A stretch of 64,000 bases of DNA from Candidatus Enterococcus moelleringii (GCF_017377575.1 NZ_JAFREM010000015.1:62001-126000), one strand, 5' to 3'. Counted from the stretch's first letter, positions 18,905 to 28,298 are shown. Notes: generated by a model from the sequence alone, not told the origin. A program made the numbers and translations.

Positions 18905-20020
18905 ATGAACGTATTAATTATGCCGGATTCCTTTAAGGGAAGTCTTTCGGCGCCAGAAGTTGCAGCGGCGATTCAACAGGGAATGGAAAAAGTTTTACCA
19001 AAAGCGGAGTTTCAATTATTGCCAGTTGGCGATGGCGGAGAAGGAACATTAGATGCTTTGATCAGCAGTTTGAATTTGACTACTGCGACAGCGGAAGTCA
19101 CGGGACCCTTTGGCGAGAAAGTTGCGATGCGCTATGGTTTCAAGGAAAGCCAAGCCTTTTTTGAGATGGCTGATTTGGTGGGACTGCCGAAAATTTCTGA
19201 AGAAAAGCGGGCACCGTTGCAGCTGCAGACTAAGGGATTAGGTGAGCTGGTGATTTACTTGATTCAGCAAGGCTTCACTGAAATCGGTATCGGAGTTGGT
19301 GGAAGTGCCAGTGTCGATGGCGGCATTGGTTTTGCGGCTGGATTAGGCTATCGCTTTTTGGATGAAAAAGGCGAAGAGCTGTTGCCGATTGGGGCGAATC
19401 TTGGGAAGGTTGTAGCTGTAGAAAAACCGCAGTTGGAGTTAGAAAACGTAAAGATCAAGATTATTAACGATGTACAAAATCCTTTATGTGGTGAACAAGG
19501 CGCTGCGGCTGTTTTTGGACCGCAAAAGGGTTTAAAACCAGAAGAAATCCCGTTGGTGGATGAGGCGTTACAAAGTTTTTATCAACAAGCAGAATCAGAT
19601 ATTTTATCATTAGCCGGCGCTGGAGCTGGTGGTGGCATGGCCGCCGGAATTACGGCTTTCGCTGGTGGCGAGATTGTTTCAGGGATTGATTATGTATTGG
19701 ACCTGATGGATTTTGACGAACTCGTGCAAAATGCTGATTTGGTAATTGTTGGGGAAGGGCGGATGGACCAGCAGAGTCTTTCCGGTAAAGCTCCGGTAGG
19801 AATTGCTCGTCGCGTGCCAGCGGGAATTCCAGTGGTAGCCATTTGCGGCAGCGTGGATAAAGAATTGACGAATACAGCTGAAGCAGGGATCACGGCAGTA
19901 TTTCCGATTGTTAGTCAACCGATGGACTTGTCTGAGGCAATTGCTAATACTGAGATCAATTTAAGTCGGACGGCTGAAAATATTGCTAGTCTCTATCACA
20001 AATTAGTTGAAAAATTTTAG
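18905..20020 (+). CDS. glxK: Glycerate kinase (GlxK/GarK family)
   Basis: This 371-residue enzyme is of the glycerate kinase type-1 family, which phosphorylates D-glycerate with ATP (to 2- or 3-phosphoglycerate, depending on the member). Family marks are the N-terminal MPDSFKGSLSA, LPVGDGGEGT, and the glycine-rich GVGGSASVDGGIGFAAGLG near residue 120. GAGAGGGMAAG and GEGRMDQQSL follow. The ATG at 18905 has GAGGTGA upstream; the longer frame from 18839 runs through the terminator and is rejected. Only 52 bases separate it from the methylthioribose kinase gene, with no terminator, so it may be co-transcribed with the salvage genes. Confidence 0.9.
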   Translation: MNVLIMPDSFKGSLSAPEVAAAIQQGMEKVLPKAEFQLLPVGDGGEGTLDALISSLNLTTATAEVTGPFGEKVAMRYGFKESQAFFEMADLVGLPKISEEKRAPLQLQTKGLGELVIYLIQQGFTEIGIGVGGSASVDGGIGFAAGLGYRFLDEKGEELLPIGANLGKVVAVEKPQLELENVKIKIINDVQNPLCGEQGAAAVFGPQKGLKPEEIPLVDEALQSFYQQAESDILSLAGAGAGGGMAAGITAFAGGEIVSGIDYVLDLMDFDELVQNADLVIVGEGRMDQQSLSGKAPVGIARRVPAGIPVVAICGSVDKELTNTAEAGITAVFPIVSQPMDLSEAIANTEINLSRTAENIASLYHKLVEKF

Positions 20021-20072
20021 GCAATCGACGAAACTGTAGAGTGTTGAGTAAATAAGAAAGTAGGGAAAAACA

Positions 20073-21302
20073 ATGCAAGTACAACCTGCACACAACTCAA
20101 AATACCAAAACCATTTTTTGATGAACAAAGAAGATGTAAAAGACTATGTAGTAAATGAGTTACATCTTTTTCCAGCGGATCAGATTCTAGAGGTAGCTGA
20201 AATTGGTGATGGGAATATTAATTATGTTTTTCGTGTGATGAATCAGACGACGGGTGAAAGTGTCGTGATTAAGCAAGCGGACAAACTGTTGCGTTCTTCT
20301 GGTCGGCCTTTGTCGATTGATCGCAGCCGAATTGAAGCCGACATTCTGACCTGGCAAAATGAATTGGCGCCGGATTATGTGCCAACAGTGTTTTACTTTG
20401 ATACCAATATGTATGCTTTGGTGATGGAAGATATCTCGGATTATCAAAATATGCGTTACCAGTTGATTGATCAAAAGATTTTTCCTAATTTCAGCGAAGA
20501 AATTTCTGATTATTTAGTGGAGACGCTGCTGCCGACGACGGATCTGGTGTTGGATCGTGATGTGAAGAAACGCAAGGTTCGCGATTTTATCAATATTGAA
20601 ATGTCTGATATCAGCGAAGATCTAGTTTTCACCGAGCCCTATAATGATTACAAAGGGCGCAATATATTGACTGCCGGTAACGAAGAATTTGTTGCGGAGA
20701 ATTTATACCAAAATCTGCCGCTGCAAACGGAAGTGGCCTGGCTGCGGAACAATTTCATGAACAATGCCCAAGCCTTAATTCATGGGGATTTGCATACCGG
20801 TTCGATTTTTATTAATCAAACGGGATTGAAGGTGATCGATCCAGAATTTGCATTTTACGGTCCGATTGGCTATGATATCGGCAATGTGCTGGCGCATTTA
20901 TATTTCCCAGTGGCTAAAAATTTAATGGAGGAACCATCCAATGAAGACTTTCAGCAATGGAGTTTGACCGCTATTCAAGAAGTCTATGATAAAACAAAGG
21001 CCAAATTTGAACTAGCCTATGATCAAAAGGTGCAGTGTTCGTTATATCAAAATGAGGCCTTTAAGCAGAGTATGATGGATACTGTTTTTGCGGATGCTTT
21101 GGGCTATGCCGGAACAGAATTGATTCGTCGAGTGGTGGGTGATTCGAAGGTGAAGGAACTGTCATTACTGGATGATCACGATGCTCAGCTAAGACTGGAA
21201 CGACTGTTGATCAAAACCGGAATTCAATTAATTACCGATCGGCGAAAAATCACCAGTGGCCAACAATTGATTCAGCATTTTAATGAGTTGAAGGAGCGAT
21301 AA
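20073..21302 (+). CDS. mtnK: 5-methylthioribose / 5-deoxyribose kinase
   Basis: This 409-residue kinase is of the MtnK family (protein-kinase-like fold). Motifs include GDGNINYVFRV near residue 48, the catalytic loop IHGDLHTGSIF and the metal-binding IDPEFAFYGPIGYDIGN. It phosphorylates 5-methylthioribose, and in related clusters 5-deoxyribose, at O-1. The following isomerase (four bases on) and class II aldolase form a kinase-isomerase-aldolase series. This is the pattern of the described 5-deoxyribose and methylthioribose salvage route (DHAP shunt), not of the full methionine salvage pathway. Confidence 0.88.
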   Translation: MQVQPAHNSKYQNHFLMNKEDVKDYVVNELHLFPADQILEVAEIGDGNINYVFRVMNQTTGESVVIKQADKLLRSSGRPLSIDRSRIEADILTWQNELAPDYVPTVFYFDTNMYALVMEDISDYQNMRYQLIDQKIFPNFSEEISDYLVETLLPTTDLVLDRDVKKRKVRDFINIEMSDISEDLVFTEPYNDYKGRNILTAGNEEFVAENLYQNLPLQTEVAWLRNNFMNNAQALIHGDLHTGSIFINQTGLKVIDPEFAFYGPIGYDIGNVLAHLYFPVAKNLMEEPSNEDFQQWSLTAIQEVYDKTKAKFELAYDQKVQCSLYQNEAFKQSMMDTVFADALGYAGTELIRRVVGDSKVKELSLLDDHDAQLRLERLLIKTGIQLITDRRKITSGQQLIQHFNELKER

Positions 21303-21306
21303 ACAA

Positions 21307-22362
21307 ATGGAACGACAAGATACAGGCATGCCGACTTTACTGCAATATGAAAATGTTGCCTGGTATGAAGCGGGCAAGGTGCGGATTTTGGACCGCAGAA
21401 TTTATCCTACCCGGTTGGAATTTGTAGAATGTACCACTTATCAAGAAGTTGCGCAAGCCATCACTGACATGGTGACCCAAAGTGCAGGGCCTTATACGGC
21501 AGCCGGGATGGGCATGGCTTTGGCAAGTGAGCAAAGCAAAGAACTGTCTACTGAAGCGCGCATGGATTACTTGAAGAAAGCATCGGAAACAATCGCCAAT
21601 GCCCGTCCAACCACGGCTAACCGTATGCGCTTGATTACTGAAAAATGTGTCATAGTAGCAGAAGAAGCTTTAGCCAAGGGGGAAGATCCGACTGCGGCTA
21701 TTAAACAAAATACAGTTGATTCACTAGATCGCCGTTACTTCACAATGGGCAAAGTAGCGAAGTATTTAATCGATAAAATTCCTGATGGCGGGACAGTTTT
21801 GACTCAATGTTTTGGGGAAACGATTATCGGAACCTTGTTGCGAGAGGCGAAAAATCAAGGCAAACAGCTGCGTTTTTTCTGTGCTGAGACTCGGCCTTAT
21901 TTACAGGGAGCACGCTTAACGGCTAGCTGCTGTGCTGAGATGGGCTTTGATACGACCGTTGTTTCCGATAACATGATTGCTTATTTGATGACTCATGAAA
22001 AAATCGATATCTACACTTCGGCGGCTGATACAATTGCTCAAGATGGCTACATTGCCAACAAAGTGGGTACGTATCAGATTGCTTTGTTAGCCAATCGTTT
22101 TGGGATTCCTTACTTTGTTACGGGGATTCCGGATACGGATAAGAAAACCCATGAAAGTATTAAGATCGAGATGCGGGATCCGGAACAAGTTTTGGAAATG
22201 AATGGGATCAAGCATACGTTGCCGGGGGTTAAGGCGATTTATCCGTCATTTGATGTGACGCCGCCTGAGTTAATCGGCGGAATTGTGACCGATCGTGGGG
22301 TTTTCTCACCTTATGATTTGGCCAGCTACATGAAAGTTAACCCAGAAAATACATTTTATTAA
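21307..22362 (+). CDS. mtnA: Methylthioribose-1-phosphate isomerase-like (eIF2B family)
   Basis: This 351-residue protein is of the aldose-1-phosphate isomerase/eIF2B family and converts methylthioribose or deoxyribose 1-phosphate to the ribulose form. Seen parts are AGMGMALAS, CAETRPYLQGARLTA, SDNMIAYLM, the catalytic aspartate region SAADTIAQDGY and NKVGTYQIALLA. The cysteine segment reads LTQCFGETIIG, not the usual THCN-type motif of classical MtnA, which may mark a different substrate. It is tightly coupled to mtnK and precedes the aldolase by 13 bases. Confidence 0.82.
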   Translation: MERQDTGMPTLLQYENVAWYEAGKVRILDRRIYPTRLEFVECTTYQEVAQAITDMVTQSAGPYTAAGMGMALASEQSKELSTEARMDYLKKASETIANARPTTANRMRLITEKCVIVAEEALAKGEDPTAAIKQNTVDSLDRRYFTMGKVAKYLIDKIPDGGTVLTQCFGETIIGTLLREAKNQGKQLRFFCAETRPYLQGARLTASCCAEMGFDTTVVSDNMIAYLMTHEKIDIYTSAADTIAQDGYIANKVGTYQIALLANRFGIPYFVTGIPDTDKKTHESIKIEMRDPEQVLEMNGIKHTLPGVKAIYPSFDVTPPELIGGIVTDRGVFSPYDLASYMKVNPENTFY

Positions 22363-22375
22363 GGATGGAAGATAG

Positions 22376-23017
22376 ATGAACTATTTAAAAGAGCGGGAAT
22401 TAGTTGTCGAGTACGGCAAGAAGCTGATTACTGAAGGCTTGACTACGGGTACTGGCGGCAATATCAGCGTCTATTTACGAGACGAACAGGTGATGCTGAT
22501 CAGTCCTAGCGGGATTCCTTATTTTGATACCCGAATGGAAGATATTGTTGTGATGGATCTTGAAGGCAATGTGGTAGAAGGAACGCGGAAGCCTTCGAGT
22601 GAATATGACTTGCATGCGATCTTTTACCGAAATCGGCCGGATGTGAATAGCGTAGTCCACACCCATTCTGAGTATGCAACTACCTTCGCATGCTTGCATC
22701 AAGAGATTGAGCCGCTGCATTATATCATCGGTTCGATTGGCGAAAAAGTTCGCTGCTGTGACTACAAAACCTTCGGCAGTTATGAATTAGCAGAAGAAGC
22801 CTACCACGCGATTAAGCAGGACAAAGGTATTTTATTAGGTAATCATGGAGTATTAACCATCGGCGGCAGCTTATCAGACGCCTTTGAAGCTGCTAAAGAT
22901 ATTGAGTTTATCGCAAAATTAAATTACCGGGCTCGCTGCATCGGCACTCCTGTTTTATTGAACAAGGAACAGTTGCAAGAAGCGGTTGAAAAGTTCGGCA
23001 CATACGGCCAGCAGTAA
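22376..23017 (+). CDS. Class II aldolase, fuculose-phosphate type (5-deoxyribulose-1-P / methylthioribulose-1-P)
   Basis: This 213-residue zinc aldolase is of the FucA/AraD family. Motifs are GTGGNISV and SPSGIPY (phosphate site), KPSSEYDLH, the metal-binding VVHTHSEYA and the later GNHGVLTIG histidine. In DHAP-shunt clusters this enzyme splits the ketose 1-phosphate into dihydroxyacetone phosphate and acetaldehyde or methylthioacetaldehyde. The kinase and isomerase directly before it support that role over fuculose breakdown, since no fucose genes are present. The gene would be named drdA or ald2 if confirmed. Confidence 0.8.
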   Translation: MNYLKERELVVEYGKKLITEGLTTGTGGNISVYLRDEQVMLISPSGIPYFDTRMEDIVVMDLEGNVVEGTRKPSSEYDLHAIFYRNRPDVNSVVHTHSEYATTFACLHQEIEPLHYIIGSIGEKVRCCDYKTFGSYELAEEAYHAIKQDKGILLGNHGVLTIGGSLSDAFEAAKDIEFIAKLNYRARCIGTPVLLNKEQLQEAVEKFGTYGQQ

Positions 23018-23033
23018 TAGACGGCCAAAAGAA

Positions 23034-23076
23034 AGGCTCTCATTAACAGAGAATTTTTGTTAATGGGAGCTTTTTT
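23034..23076 (+). terminator. Intrinsic terminator after the salvage operon
   Basis: GGCTCTCATTAAC pairs with GTTAATGGGAGC (one G-U pair) and is followed by six T residues. Confidence 0.85.
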
Positions 23077-23146
23077 CTATTTGTTTAATTAATAAAAATA
23101 ACTTGCTGGGATAGCTATTTATATAGTAGAGAATAACCTAAACGCA

Positions 23147-23161
23147 TCACAGCGCTTACAT
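23147..23161 (+). promoter_or_regulatory. Weak candidate cre site
   Basis: TCACAGCGCTTACAT fits the reverse cre consensus at 13 of 15 positions and lies about 85 bases before the PTS regulator. It is a motif match only. Confidence 0.3.
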
Positions 23162-23177
23162 TTTTGCACAAAAAAGT

Positions 23178-23210
23178 GGCAACAATCTCTACTTATCAAG
23201 AATTGCTGCC
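23178..23210 (+). promoter_or_regulatory. Imperfect inverted repeat before the ascorbate-type PTS regulator
   Basis: GGCAACAATCT and AGAATTGCTGCC are near-complementary arms about nine bases apart, 35 bases upstream of the start codon. They could be the binding site of the regulator or a leader hairpin; no T-run follows. Confidence 0.35.
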
Positions 23211-23244
23211 GACTATATACTTTGTTTAGACGAGGGGATAAGAA

Positions 23245-25329
23245 ATGAAAGATCGAACACGGACCATCCTAAAACTTTTTATAACTACTGAGTATCCTTT
23301 AGACCTGCAGGCGCTGGAGGAAAAATTTCATATCAGTGCTCGAACAATTCGCAATGAGCTAAAGGAGATCAATGAATTTTTAGTTAACGAAAAGCTCCCT
23401 GAAATTGAGAACGTTCGCAAAAAAGGCTACCAGCTGGTTTTAACCAAGGAACAGCTGAACCGGCTGAACGAATTCACTAAGAAGGTGGATACGCCGGATT
23501 ACCTGGAACGTGAAAATCGGATTTTTGATTTGATTCTAGCTTTTTCTTTAGGCAAACGACCGGTTTTTCTCTATCAGAAGGAAGAAGAGTATGTCATTTC
23601 CAAAAGTACCTTGGATGAAGATATGCGGCGGGTTCGCGCCACTTTGCAAAGCTATGGGATCGAAGTACTAAGTATTCCCAAGCAAGGGATTGTCCTGCGG
23701 GGAGCAGAACGATCGATTCGCACCATGATTTACGACATTATCAACCACACCGTTGGGATGATTGATCCAGCCAAAGAACAATTTTCCTCGTTAAACCGTT
23801 CGATTCTGGATCGTTATATTCCCATTCAGCTGCTGCAAAAGCTGGATCAGCTGCATGATCAGTCGGTCTCGTCAGTGGAAGACAATATTTATCGTAATCA
23901 GCTGATTGTTTTTACTGCTGTTTGGCTTAGTCGTTACATGCGGCAGGATTTGATCGCCAGCACGACCTGGGAGGTTGTCGATACACCACAAAGTGAAATT
24001 CGCGATTACGTGAATGCCATTTGTGAAACCTTCGCCATTCGTCCGCCGGAAATTGAAATTAAGTACATTGTGTTCATGCTGAACACTTTCAACTCCCGCG
24101 ACATGCATAATTCCATCGAGTGGGTACAGGCTCAGCTCTTGTCGATTCAGATGATTCAATTTGTCGAAAAGCAAACCAAGATTCCTTTTTCTCGTAAGGA
24201 AGAAGTTTTGCAGGAGGGGCTGTATAAGCACATTGCTGGCTTAATCAATCGCGTGAGAAATGATGTTCAAATCGTTAATCCGTTGAAGGAAAACATCCAA
24301 AAGAATTACGGCAATATTTACACCGCCATCCATCAGTTCACACCAGAGATTGAGAAATGGACCATCAAAAAATTGAGTGACGATGAGATCGCCTTTCTAA
24401 CCATTCACTTTTCTACTTCGGTTAGTGCGATTAATCAGGATTTGCATTATGTCTACAAGGCTGTTGTGATTTGCAACCACGGGATGGCTACCGGAAAGCT
24501 TCTATCAGAAAACCTAAAGGAGCTTTTCAATATCGAGGTGCTAGCAGTTTTAAGCTCACGGGAAATTGATCTAATCGAGAAATTGGATGTGGATCTAGTC
24601 TTTTCGACAGTCCAGGTTACCTATGACAAGAAACCGCTGCTGGAGCTGGACCCGATTATTAAGGAAGAAAGCAAAAAACGGATTCAGCACTTTTTAAACG
24701 AGAACAGCAAGTACAAGCGTTTAATTAACAATTCGAATGACTCCACTCGCCTGTTTTATTCTTTGATCGATATTATCGAAAAAAGTCAGGGCAAGGTGAA
24801 TGGTGAAATTTATAAAGAGTTAGAACTAATCTTTGATCAAAATCATTTAGTGATCAATAAAAAGGAGATTCAGCCGATGTTGAAAGATGTATTGAAGGAT
24901 AGTGCGATTTTGTTGAATCAGCCCGTCGCTGACTGGGAAGAAGCAATTGAAAATGTCGCCGAGCCTTTATTGAAGGAAGCCGTGATTGAAAAAAGTTATG
25001 TCCAAGCCATGATTGATTCGGTGAAGGAATTTGGGCCGTATATTGTGATCGGCAAGCACATTGCCTTAGCTCATGCCCGTCCCGAGGATGGTGTAAACAA
25101 GCTGGGACTAAGTGTGGCTACCTTGAAGGAGCCGATTGAATTTGGCAACGATCTAAACGATCCAGTAAAAATTGTTTTTTGCTTAGCCGCCGTTGATTCC
25201 TTCTCCCACCTGAACATTATGAAAGGTTTAGTGGAGTTAATCAATGACGAAGACAAAATTGATCGGTTGAGTGAATATACCGATATCGAAGAATTCAAAG
25301 CAGCATTATTTAGTGAACCAGGGAATTAA
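23245..25329 (+). CDS. PRD regulator carrying complete IIB-like and IIA domains (ascorbate-type PTS)
   Basis: This 694-residue activator has N-terminal helix-turn-helix domains (ISARTIRNELKEI near residue 30), two PRDs, a IIB-like domain with Cys410 (VICNHGMATGK) and a C-terminal UlaC-like IIA domain. That domain carries His610 in IALAHARPEDG. The same operon encodes IIB and IIC but no separate IIA, so the IIA domain here may also serve as the phosphocarrier for transport. The last coding bases end 32 bases before the IIB gene. The sugar that induces the operon is unknown. Confidence 0.86.
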   Translation: MKDRTRTILKLFITTEYPLDLQALEEKFHISARTIRNELKEINEFLVNEKLPEIENVRKKGYQLVLTKEQLNRLNEFTKKVDTPDYLERENRIFDLILAFSLGKRPVFLYQKEEEYVISKSTLDEDMRRVRATLQSYGIEVLSIPKQGIVLRGAERSIRTMIYDIINHTVGMIDPAKEQFSSLNRSILDRYIPIQLLQKLDQLHDQSVSSVEDNIYRNQLIVFTAVWLSRYMRQDLIASTTWEVVDTPQSEIRDYVNAICETFAIRPPEIEIKYIVFMLNTFNSRDMHNSIEWVQAQLLSIQMIQFVEKQTKIPFSRKEEVLQEGLYKHIAGLINRVRNDVQIVNPLKENIQKNYGNIYTAIHQFTPEIEKWTIKKLSDDEIAFLTIHFSTSVSAINQDLHYVYKAVVICNHGMATGKLLSENLKELFNIEVLAVLSSREIDLIEKLDVDLVFSTVQVTYDKKPLLELDPIIKEESKKRIQHFLNENSKYKRLINNSNDSTRLFYSLIDIIEKSQGKVNGEIYKELELIFDQNHLVINKKEIQPMLKDVLKDSAILLNQPVADWEEAIENVAEPLLKEAVIEKSYVQAMIDSVKEFGPYIVIGKHIALAHARPEDGVNKLGLSVATLKEPIEFGNDLNDPVKIVFCLAAVDSFSHLNIMKGLVELINDEDKIDRLSEYTDIEEFKAALFSEPGN

Positions 25330-25361
25330 TTATTTAAAACATAGAATGGAGAGAAATGATT

Positions 25362-25670
25362 ATGGGAAAAAGAGTAGAGATTTTATTTGTATGTGGTGCC
25401 GGTTTAGGAAGCAGCTTTGCGGCTCAAATGGCAGCAGAGGATGTATTGAACGCACATAATGTAGATGCAAAATTGGATCACGTGGATATTTCAACGGCAG
25501 CATCGGTTCAGCCAGACATTATCATTACGGCGCAAAATTTTAAATCGCAGTTTGAAAAATTTTCAATTGATGAAAGCAAAACGTCAGTGGTCTTCTTGAA
25601 GAACATTGTCTCAAAAGCGGAAATTGAAGAAAAATTATTACCGGTTTTAGAAGCAAAAGGTGCTTTGTAA
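25362..25670 (+). CDS. PTS IIB component, ascorbate (Ula/Sga) type
   Basis: This 102-residue protein has the phosphocysteine motif FVCGAGLGSS at Cys11, as in UlaB. The start at 25362 stands eight bases after GGAGAG; the ATG at 25356 is too close to it. It receives phosphate from a IIA domain, probably the one in the regulator, and passes it to the substrate carried by the following permease. Its position directly before an UlaA-like IIC confirms the type, not the substrate. Confidence 0.86.
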   Translation: MGKRVEILFVCGAGLGSSFAAQMAAEDVLNAHNVDAKLDHVDISTAASVQPDIIITAQNFKSQFEKFSIDESKTSVVFLKNIVSKAEIEEKLLPVLEAKGAL

Positions 25671-25695
25671 AAAATAGAATAAAGGGGACAAAAAA

Positions 25696-26979
25696 ATGGG
25701 TGTAGTTAATTTTATTATTCAGAACATTTTGACACAAGCTTCAATCACTATCGCACTAATCGCCATGCTGGGTCTAGTGCTGCAAAAGAAATCCGTTGGG
25801 ATGGTCATTTCCGGAACGTTGAAGACCTTGCTGGGCTTCCAAGTATTGAGTGCTGGTTCTAGTATTATCGTGGGCAGCTTAACCTACTTTGGGGAAATCT
25901 TTACGGCCGGCTTCCATATGCAGGGGATTATTCCTTCCATTGAAGCAATTAACGGACAAGCGATGAATGAATTAGGTTTAGGCCGCGACATCGCGTTAAC
26001 CTTCTTAGCAATTTTTGTTTTTAATATTATCATTGCCCGCTTCACGAAATGGAAATATATCTTCTTAACTGGACAAGCGATTTTATGGATGGCTACGATG
26101 ACGACAGTCTTCGGATTCTTCTCAGGTTTACGAGGAATTGTTTTGATTCTAGTAGGTGGGTTCGTTGGTGCTGTCTTCGCAGTGGCAATGCCGGCGATTG
26201 CTCAACCGATCATTCGCAAAATTACCGGATCAAACGATATTGCCTTGGGTCACTTCTGTACCATTGGTTATATGTTTGAAGCGGGCGTTGCTTATATCTT
26301 CGGTGAAAAAGGCGAAAATAAAAAATCAATCGAAGATATCAATATGCCAAAATCTTTTGAATTCTTACAAGACACTTACTTATCAGTAATGGTAGTAATG
26401 GTGCCGTTGTACATCATCACTGCAGCCTTTGCTGGAGCAGGTGCGGTGGATACAGGTTCACAGCACTACTTGATGTTTGCCTTTTTACAAGCTATTCAAT
26501 TTGTTGTTGGGGTTTACGTTCTACTATCAGGTGTTCGTCTGTTGTTAGGTGAAATTGTACCAGCCTTCCGTGGTATTGCGATGAAGCTAGTACCAAATGC
26601 GATTCCCGCTTTGGACTGCCCGGTATTCTTCCCTTACTCGCCAAATGCAGTAATTTTAGGCTTCATTACAACAACGATCGGAACCATTATTGCGATGTTT
26701 GTTCTGCCTATGTTCGGCTTAGCAATGATCTTGCCAGGTATGTTAACTAACTTCTTCGCCGGTGGTACAGCAGGTATCTTCGGTAATGCAGTCGGCGGAC
26801 GTCGTGGTGCAATTATTGGTGGTATCGCTCACGGATTCTTTATCACGCTGCTGCCAGCATTATTGGTAACGATCTTCAATCAAATGGGCTTCATCAATGC
26901 AACGGCAACCGATGTTGATACTGTTACTGTAGCCTTGTTATACGCATGGATTTTAAGTCCAATCCTGAAAGCATTTTAG
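25696..26979 (+). CDS. PTS IIC permease, ascorbate (UlaA/SgaT) family
   Basis: This 427-residue permease is of the UlaA fold with about eleven hydrophobic helices. Landmarks are the N-terminal amphipathic FIIQNILTQASITIALIA, LGFQVLSAGSSIIVGSL, GHFCTIGYMFEAGVAY in the first half and FFAGGTAGIFGNAVGG in the second. Members import ascorbate or other sugars and polyols. The aldolase and kinase-like genes downstream are not those of ascorbate breakdown, so the substrate is probably different. Confidence 0.88.
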   Translation: MGVVNFIIQNILTQASITIALIAMLGLVLQKKSVGMVISGTLKTLLGFQVLSAGSSIIVGSLTYFGEIFTAGFHMQGIIPSIEAINGQAMNELGLGRDIALTFLAIFVFNIIIARFTKWKYIFLTGQAILWMATMTTVFGFFSGLRGIVLILVGGFVGAVFAVAMPAIAQPIIRKITGSNDIALGHFCTIGYMFEAGVAYIFGEKGENKKSIEDINMPKSFEFLQDTYLSVMVVMVPLYIITAAFAGAGAVDTGSQHYLMFAFLQAIQFVVGVYVLLSGVRLLLGEIVPAFRGIAMKLVPNAIPALDCPVFFPYSPNAVILGFITTTIGTIIAMFVLPMFGLAMILPGMLTNFFAGGTAGIFGNAVGGRRGAIIGGIAHGFFITLLPALLVTIFNQMGFINATATDVDTVTVALLYAWILSPILKAF

Positions 26980-27000
26980 GCGAACGGAAAGGAGCACATC

Positions 27001-27405
27001 ATGTTTGGATTTTTGAAAAAGAAAGATAAAAAGGCCAAGGTGGAAGAAGTTGTTGAACCTACCTTAACCGAAGAAGAAAAACAAACGCTCAACAATCAGA
27101 TTCAAGACTTAACTAAGCAAATTGAGGCGGCTGATCCGGAAGAAAAAGAAGCCATGGCTAAATTATACGAACAACTAGGCTTAGCCTATGCCCAACTAGA
27201 TGACACCGATCAGGCCATCAAAGCTTTGGAAACCAGCCTTGATTACAAATTAACCATCAAAGACGGCTACAAAAAATTGATGAGTCTTTACAATGCTAAG
27301 CGGGCAGAAGCTGCCCGCAACGGCGATGATGCCGGTATCGATTATTACATGAACAAGATGGACGACATGCGACAAATTGCTAAAAAAGTCACTATCAGTG
27401 GCTAA
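27001..27405 (+). CDS. Small TPR-like protein inside a PTS operon
   Basis: This 134-residue soluble protein starts with a basic/acidic tail (MFGFLKKKDKKAKVEEV) followed by a helix of alternating charge and a recognisable tetratricopeptide unit. That unit covers about residues 48-80: AMAKLYEQLGLAYAQLDDTD followed by QAIKALETSLDY. A second, poorer unit follows. TPR units bind other proteins. There is no signal peptide. It lies between the permease and aldolase genes with short gaps and its own ribosome binding site, so it is part of the operon. Its role is unknown; a partner in regulation or complex assembly is possible. Confidence 0.7.
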   Translation: MFGFLKKKDKKAKVEEVVEPTLTEEEKQTLNNQIQDLTKQIEAADPEEKEAMAKLYEQLGLAYAQLDDTDQAIKALETSLDYKLTIKDGYKKLMSLYNAKRAEAARNGDDAGIDYYMNKMDDMRQIAKKVTISG

Positions 27406-27430
27406 AAATAGAAAAGAAGGTAATGGATAG

Positions 27431-28297
27431 ATGTATAAAACATTAAAAGAAGTAACACAAACAGCAACAGAATTGAACATGACAGTTGGGGCTTTTAACA
27501 CCCACAACTTAGAAATGCTGCCAGAAATGATCCGAGCGGCTAAAGAAATGGGCGCACCAATCATCATTCAAACAAGTATTGATACAGCTAAATACATCGG
27601 CTACAAAGTAATGGTGGCTGTAGCTAAAGAAATCGCTGAAGATGAAATGGTAGACGTCTGCCTGCATTTGGACCACGCCCGCGACTTTGATGAAATCAAA
27701 GCGGCGATTGATGCTGGTTACTCTAGTGTCATGTACGATGGCTCACATTTACCTTTCAAAGAAAATATTGCCAAAACCAAAGCAGTTGTTGAATATGCTC
27801 ACGCTCACGGCGCTTCAGTGGAAGGCGAGCTTGGAACCATCGGCGGAACCGAAGAAGGTATTTCCGTTGCTGAAGACGACAAAGTTTATACGAAACCAGA
27901 AGATGCAGTGGAATTTGTTAAACATACTGGCGTTGATGCTTTGGCAATTGCAATCGGTACAAACCACGGCCAATTCAAATCAAAAACCGAAGTGAACATT
28001 CCATTACTAAAAGAAATTCACGCGGTTGTTGATATTCCGTTAGTTGTTCATGGTGGAACCGGAGTAAAAGAAGAAGACTATCCTGAATTAATCAACCACG
28101 GCATCCGCAAATTCAATGTCGGTACAGAATTGTTAGTCAACTGGACAAAAACTGCGAAAGAATCATTTAGCGAAACCGAAGTCAACAAATCATTGCGTCA
28201 CAATGTGATTCCTGCAAACATGAAAGTCAAAGAAATCGTTAAACACAAAATCGGACTATTTATGAATTCAGATAGCCCATTATCTATGAAAAAATAG
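27431..28297 (+). CDS. Class II ketose-bisphosphate aldolase (Fba/GatY/KbaY family)
   Basis: This 288-residue metal-dependent aldolase has the family motifs GAFNTHNLE, the zinc site HLDHARDF (usually HLDHG), VEGELGTIGG, VHGGTGV and NVGTEL. Such enzymes split ketose 1,6-bisphosphates into dihydroxyacetone phosphate and an aldehyde phosphate. The place in a PTS operon suggests it acts on a phosphorylated import product, perhaps after a second phosphorylation by the P-loop protein encoded one base downstream. The exact substrate is not fixed by the sequence. Confidence 0.85.
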   Translation: MYKTLKEVTQTATELNMTVGAFNTHNLEMLPEMIRAAKEMGAPIIIQTSIDTAKYIGYKVMVAVAKEIAEDEMVDVCLHLDHARDFDEIKAAIDAGYSSVMYDGSHLPFKENIAKTKAVVEYAHAHGASVEGELGTIGGTEEGISVAEDDKVYTKPEDAVEFVKHTGVDALAIAIGTNHGQFKSKTEVNIPLLKEIHAVVDIPLVVHGGTGVKEEDYPELINHGIRKFNVGTELLVNWTKTAKESFSETEVNKSLRHNVIPANMKVKEIVKHKIGLFMNSDSPLSMKK

Positions 28298-28298
28298 T

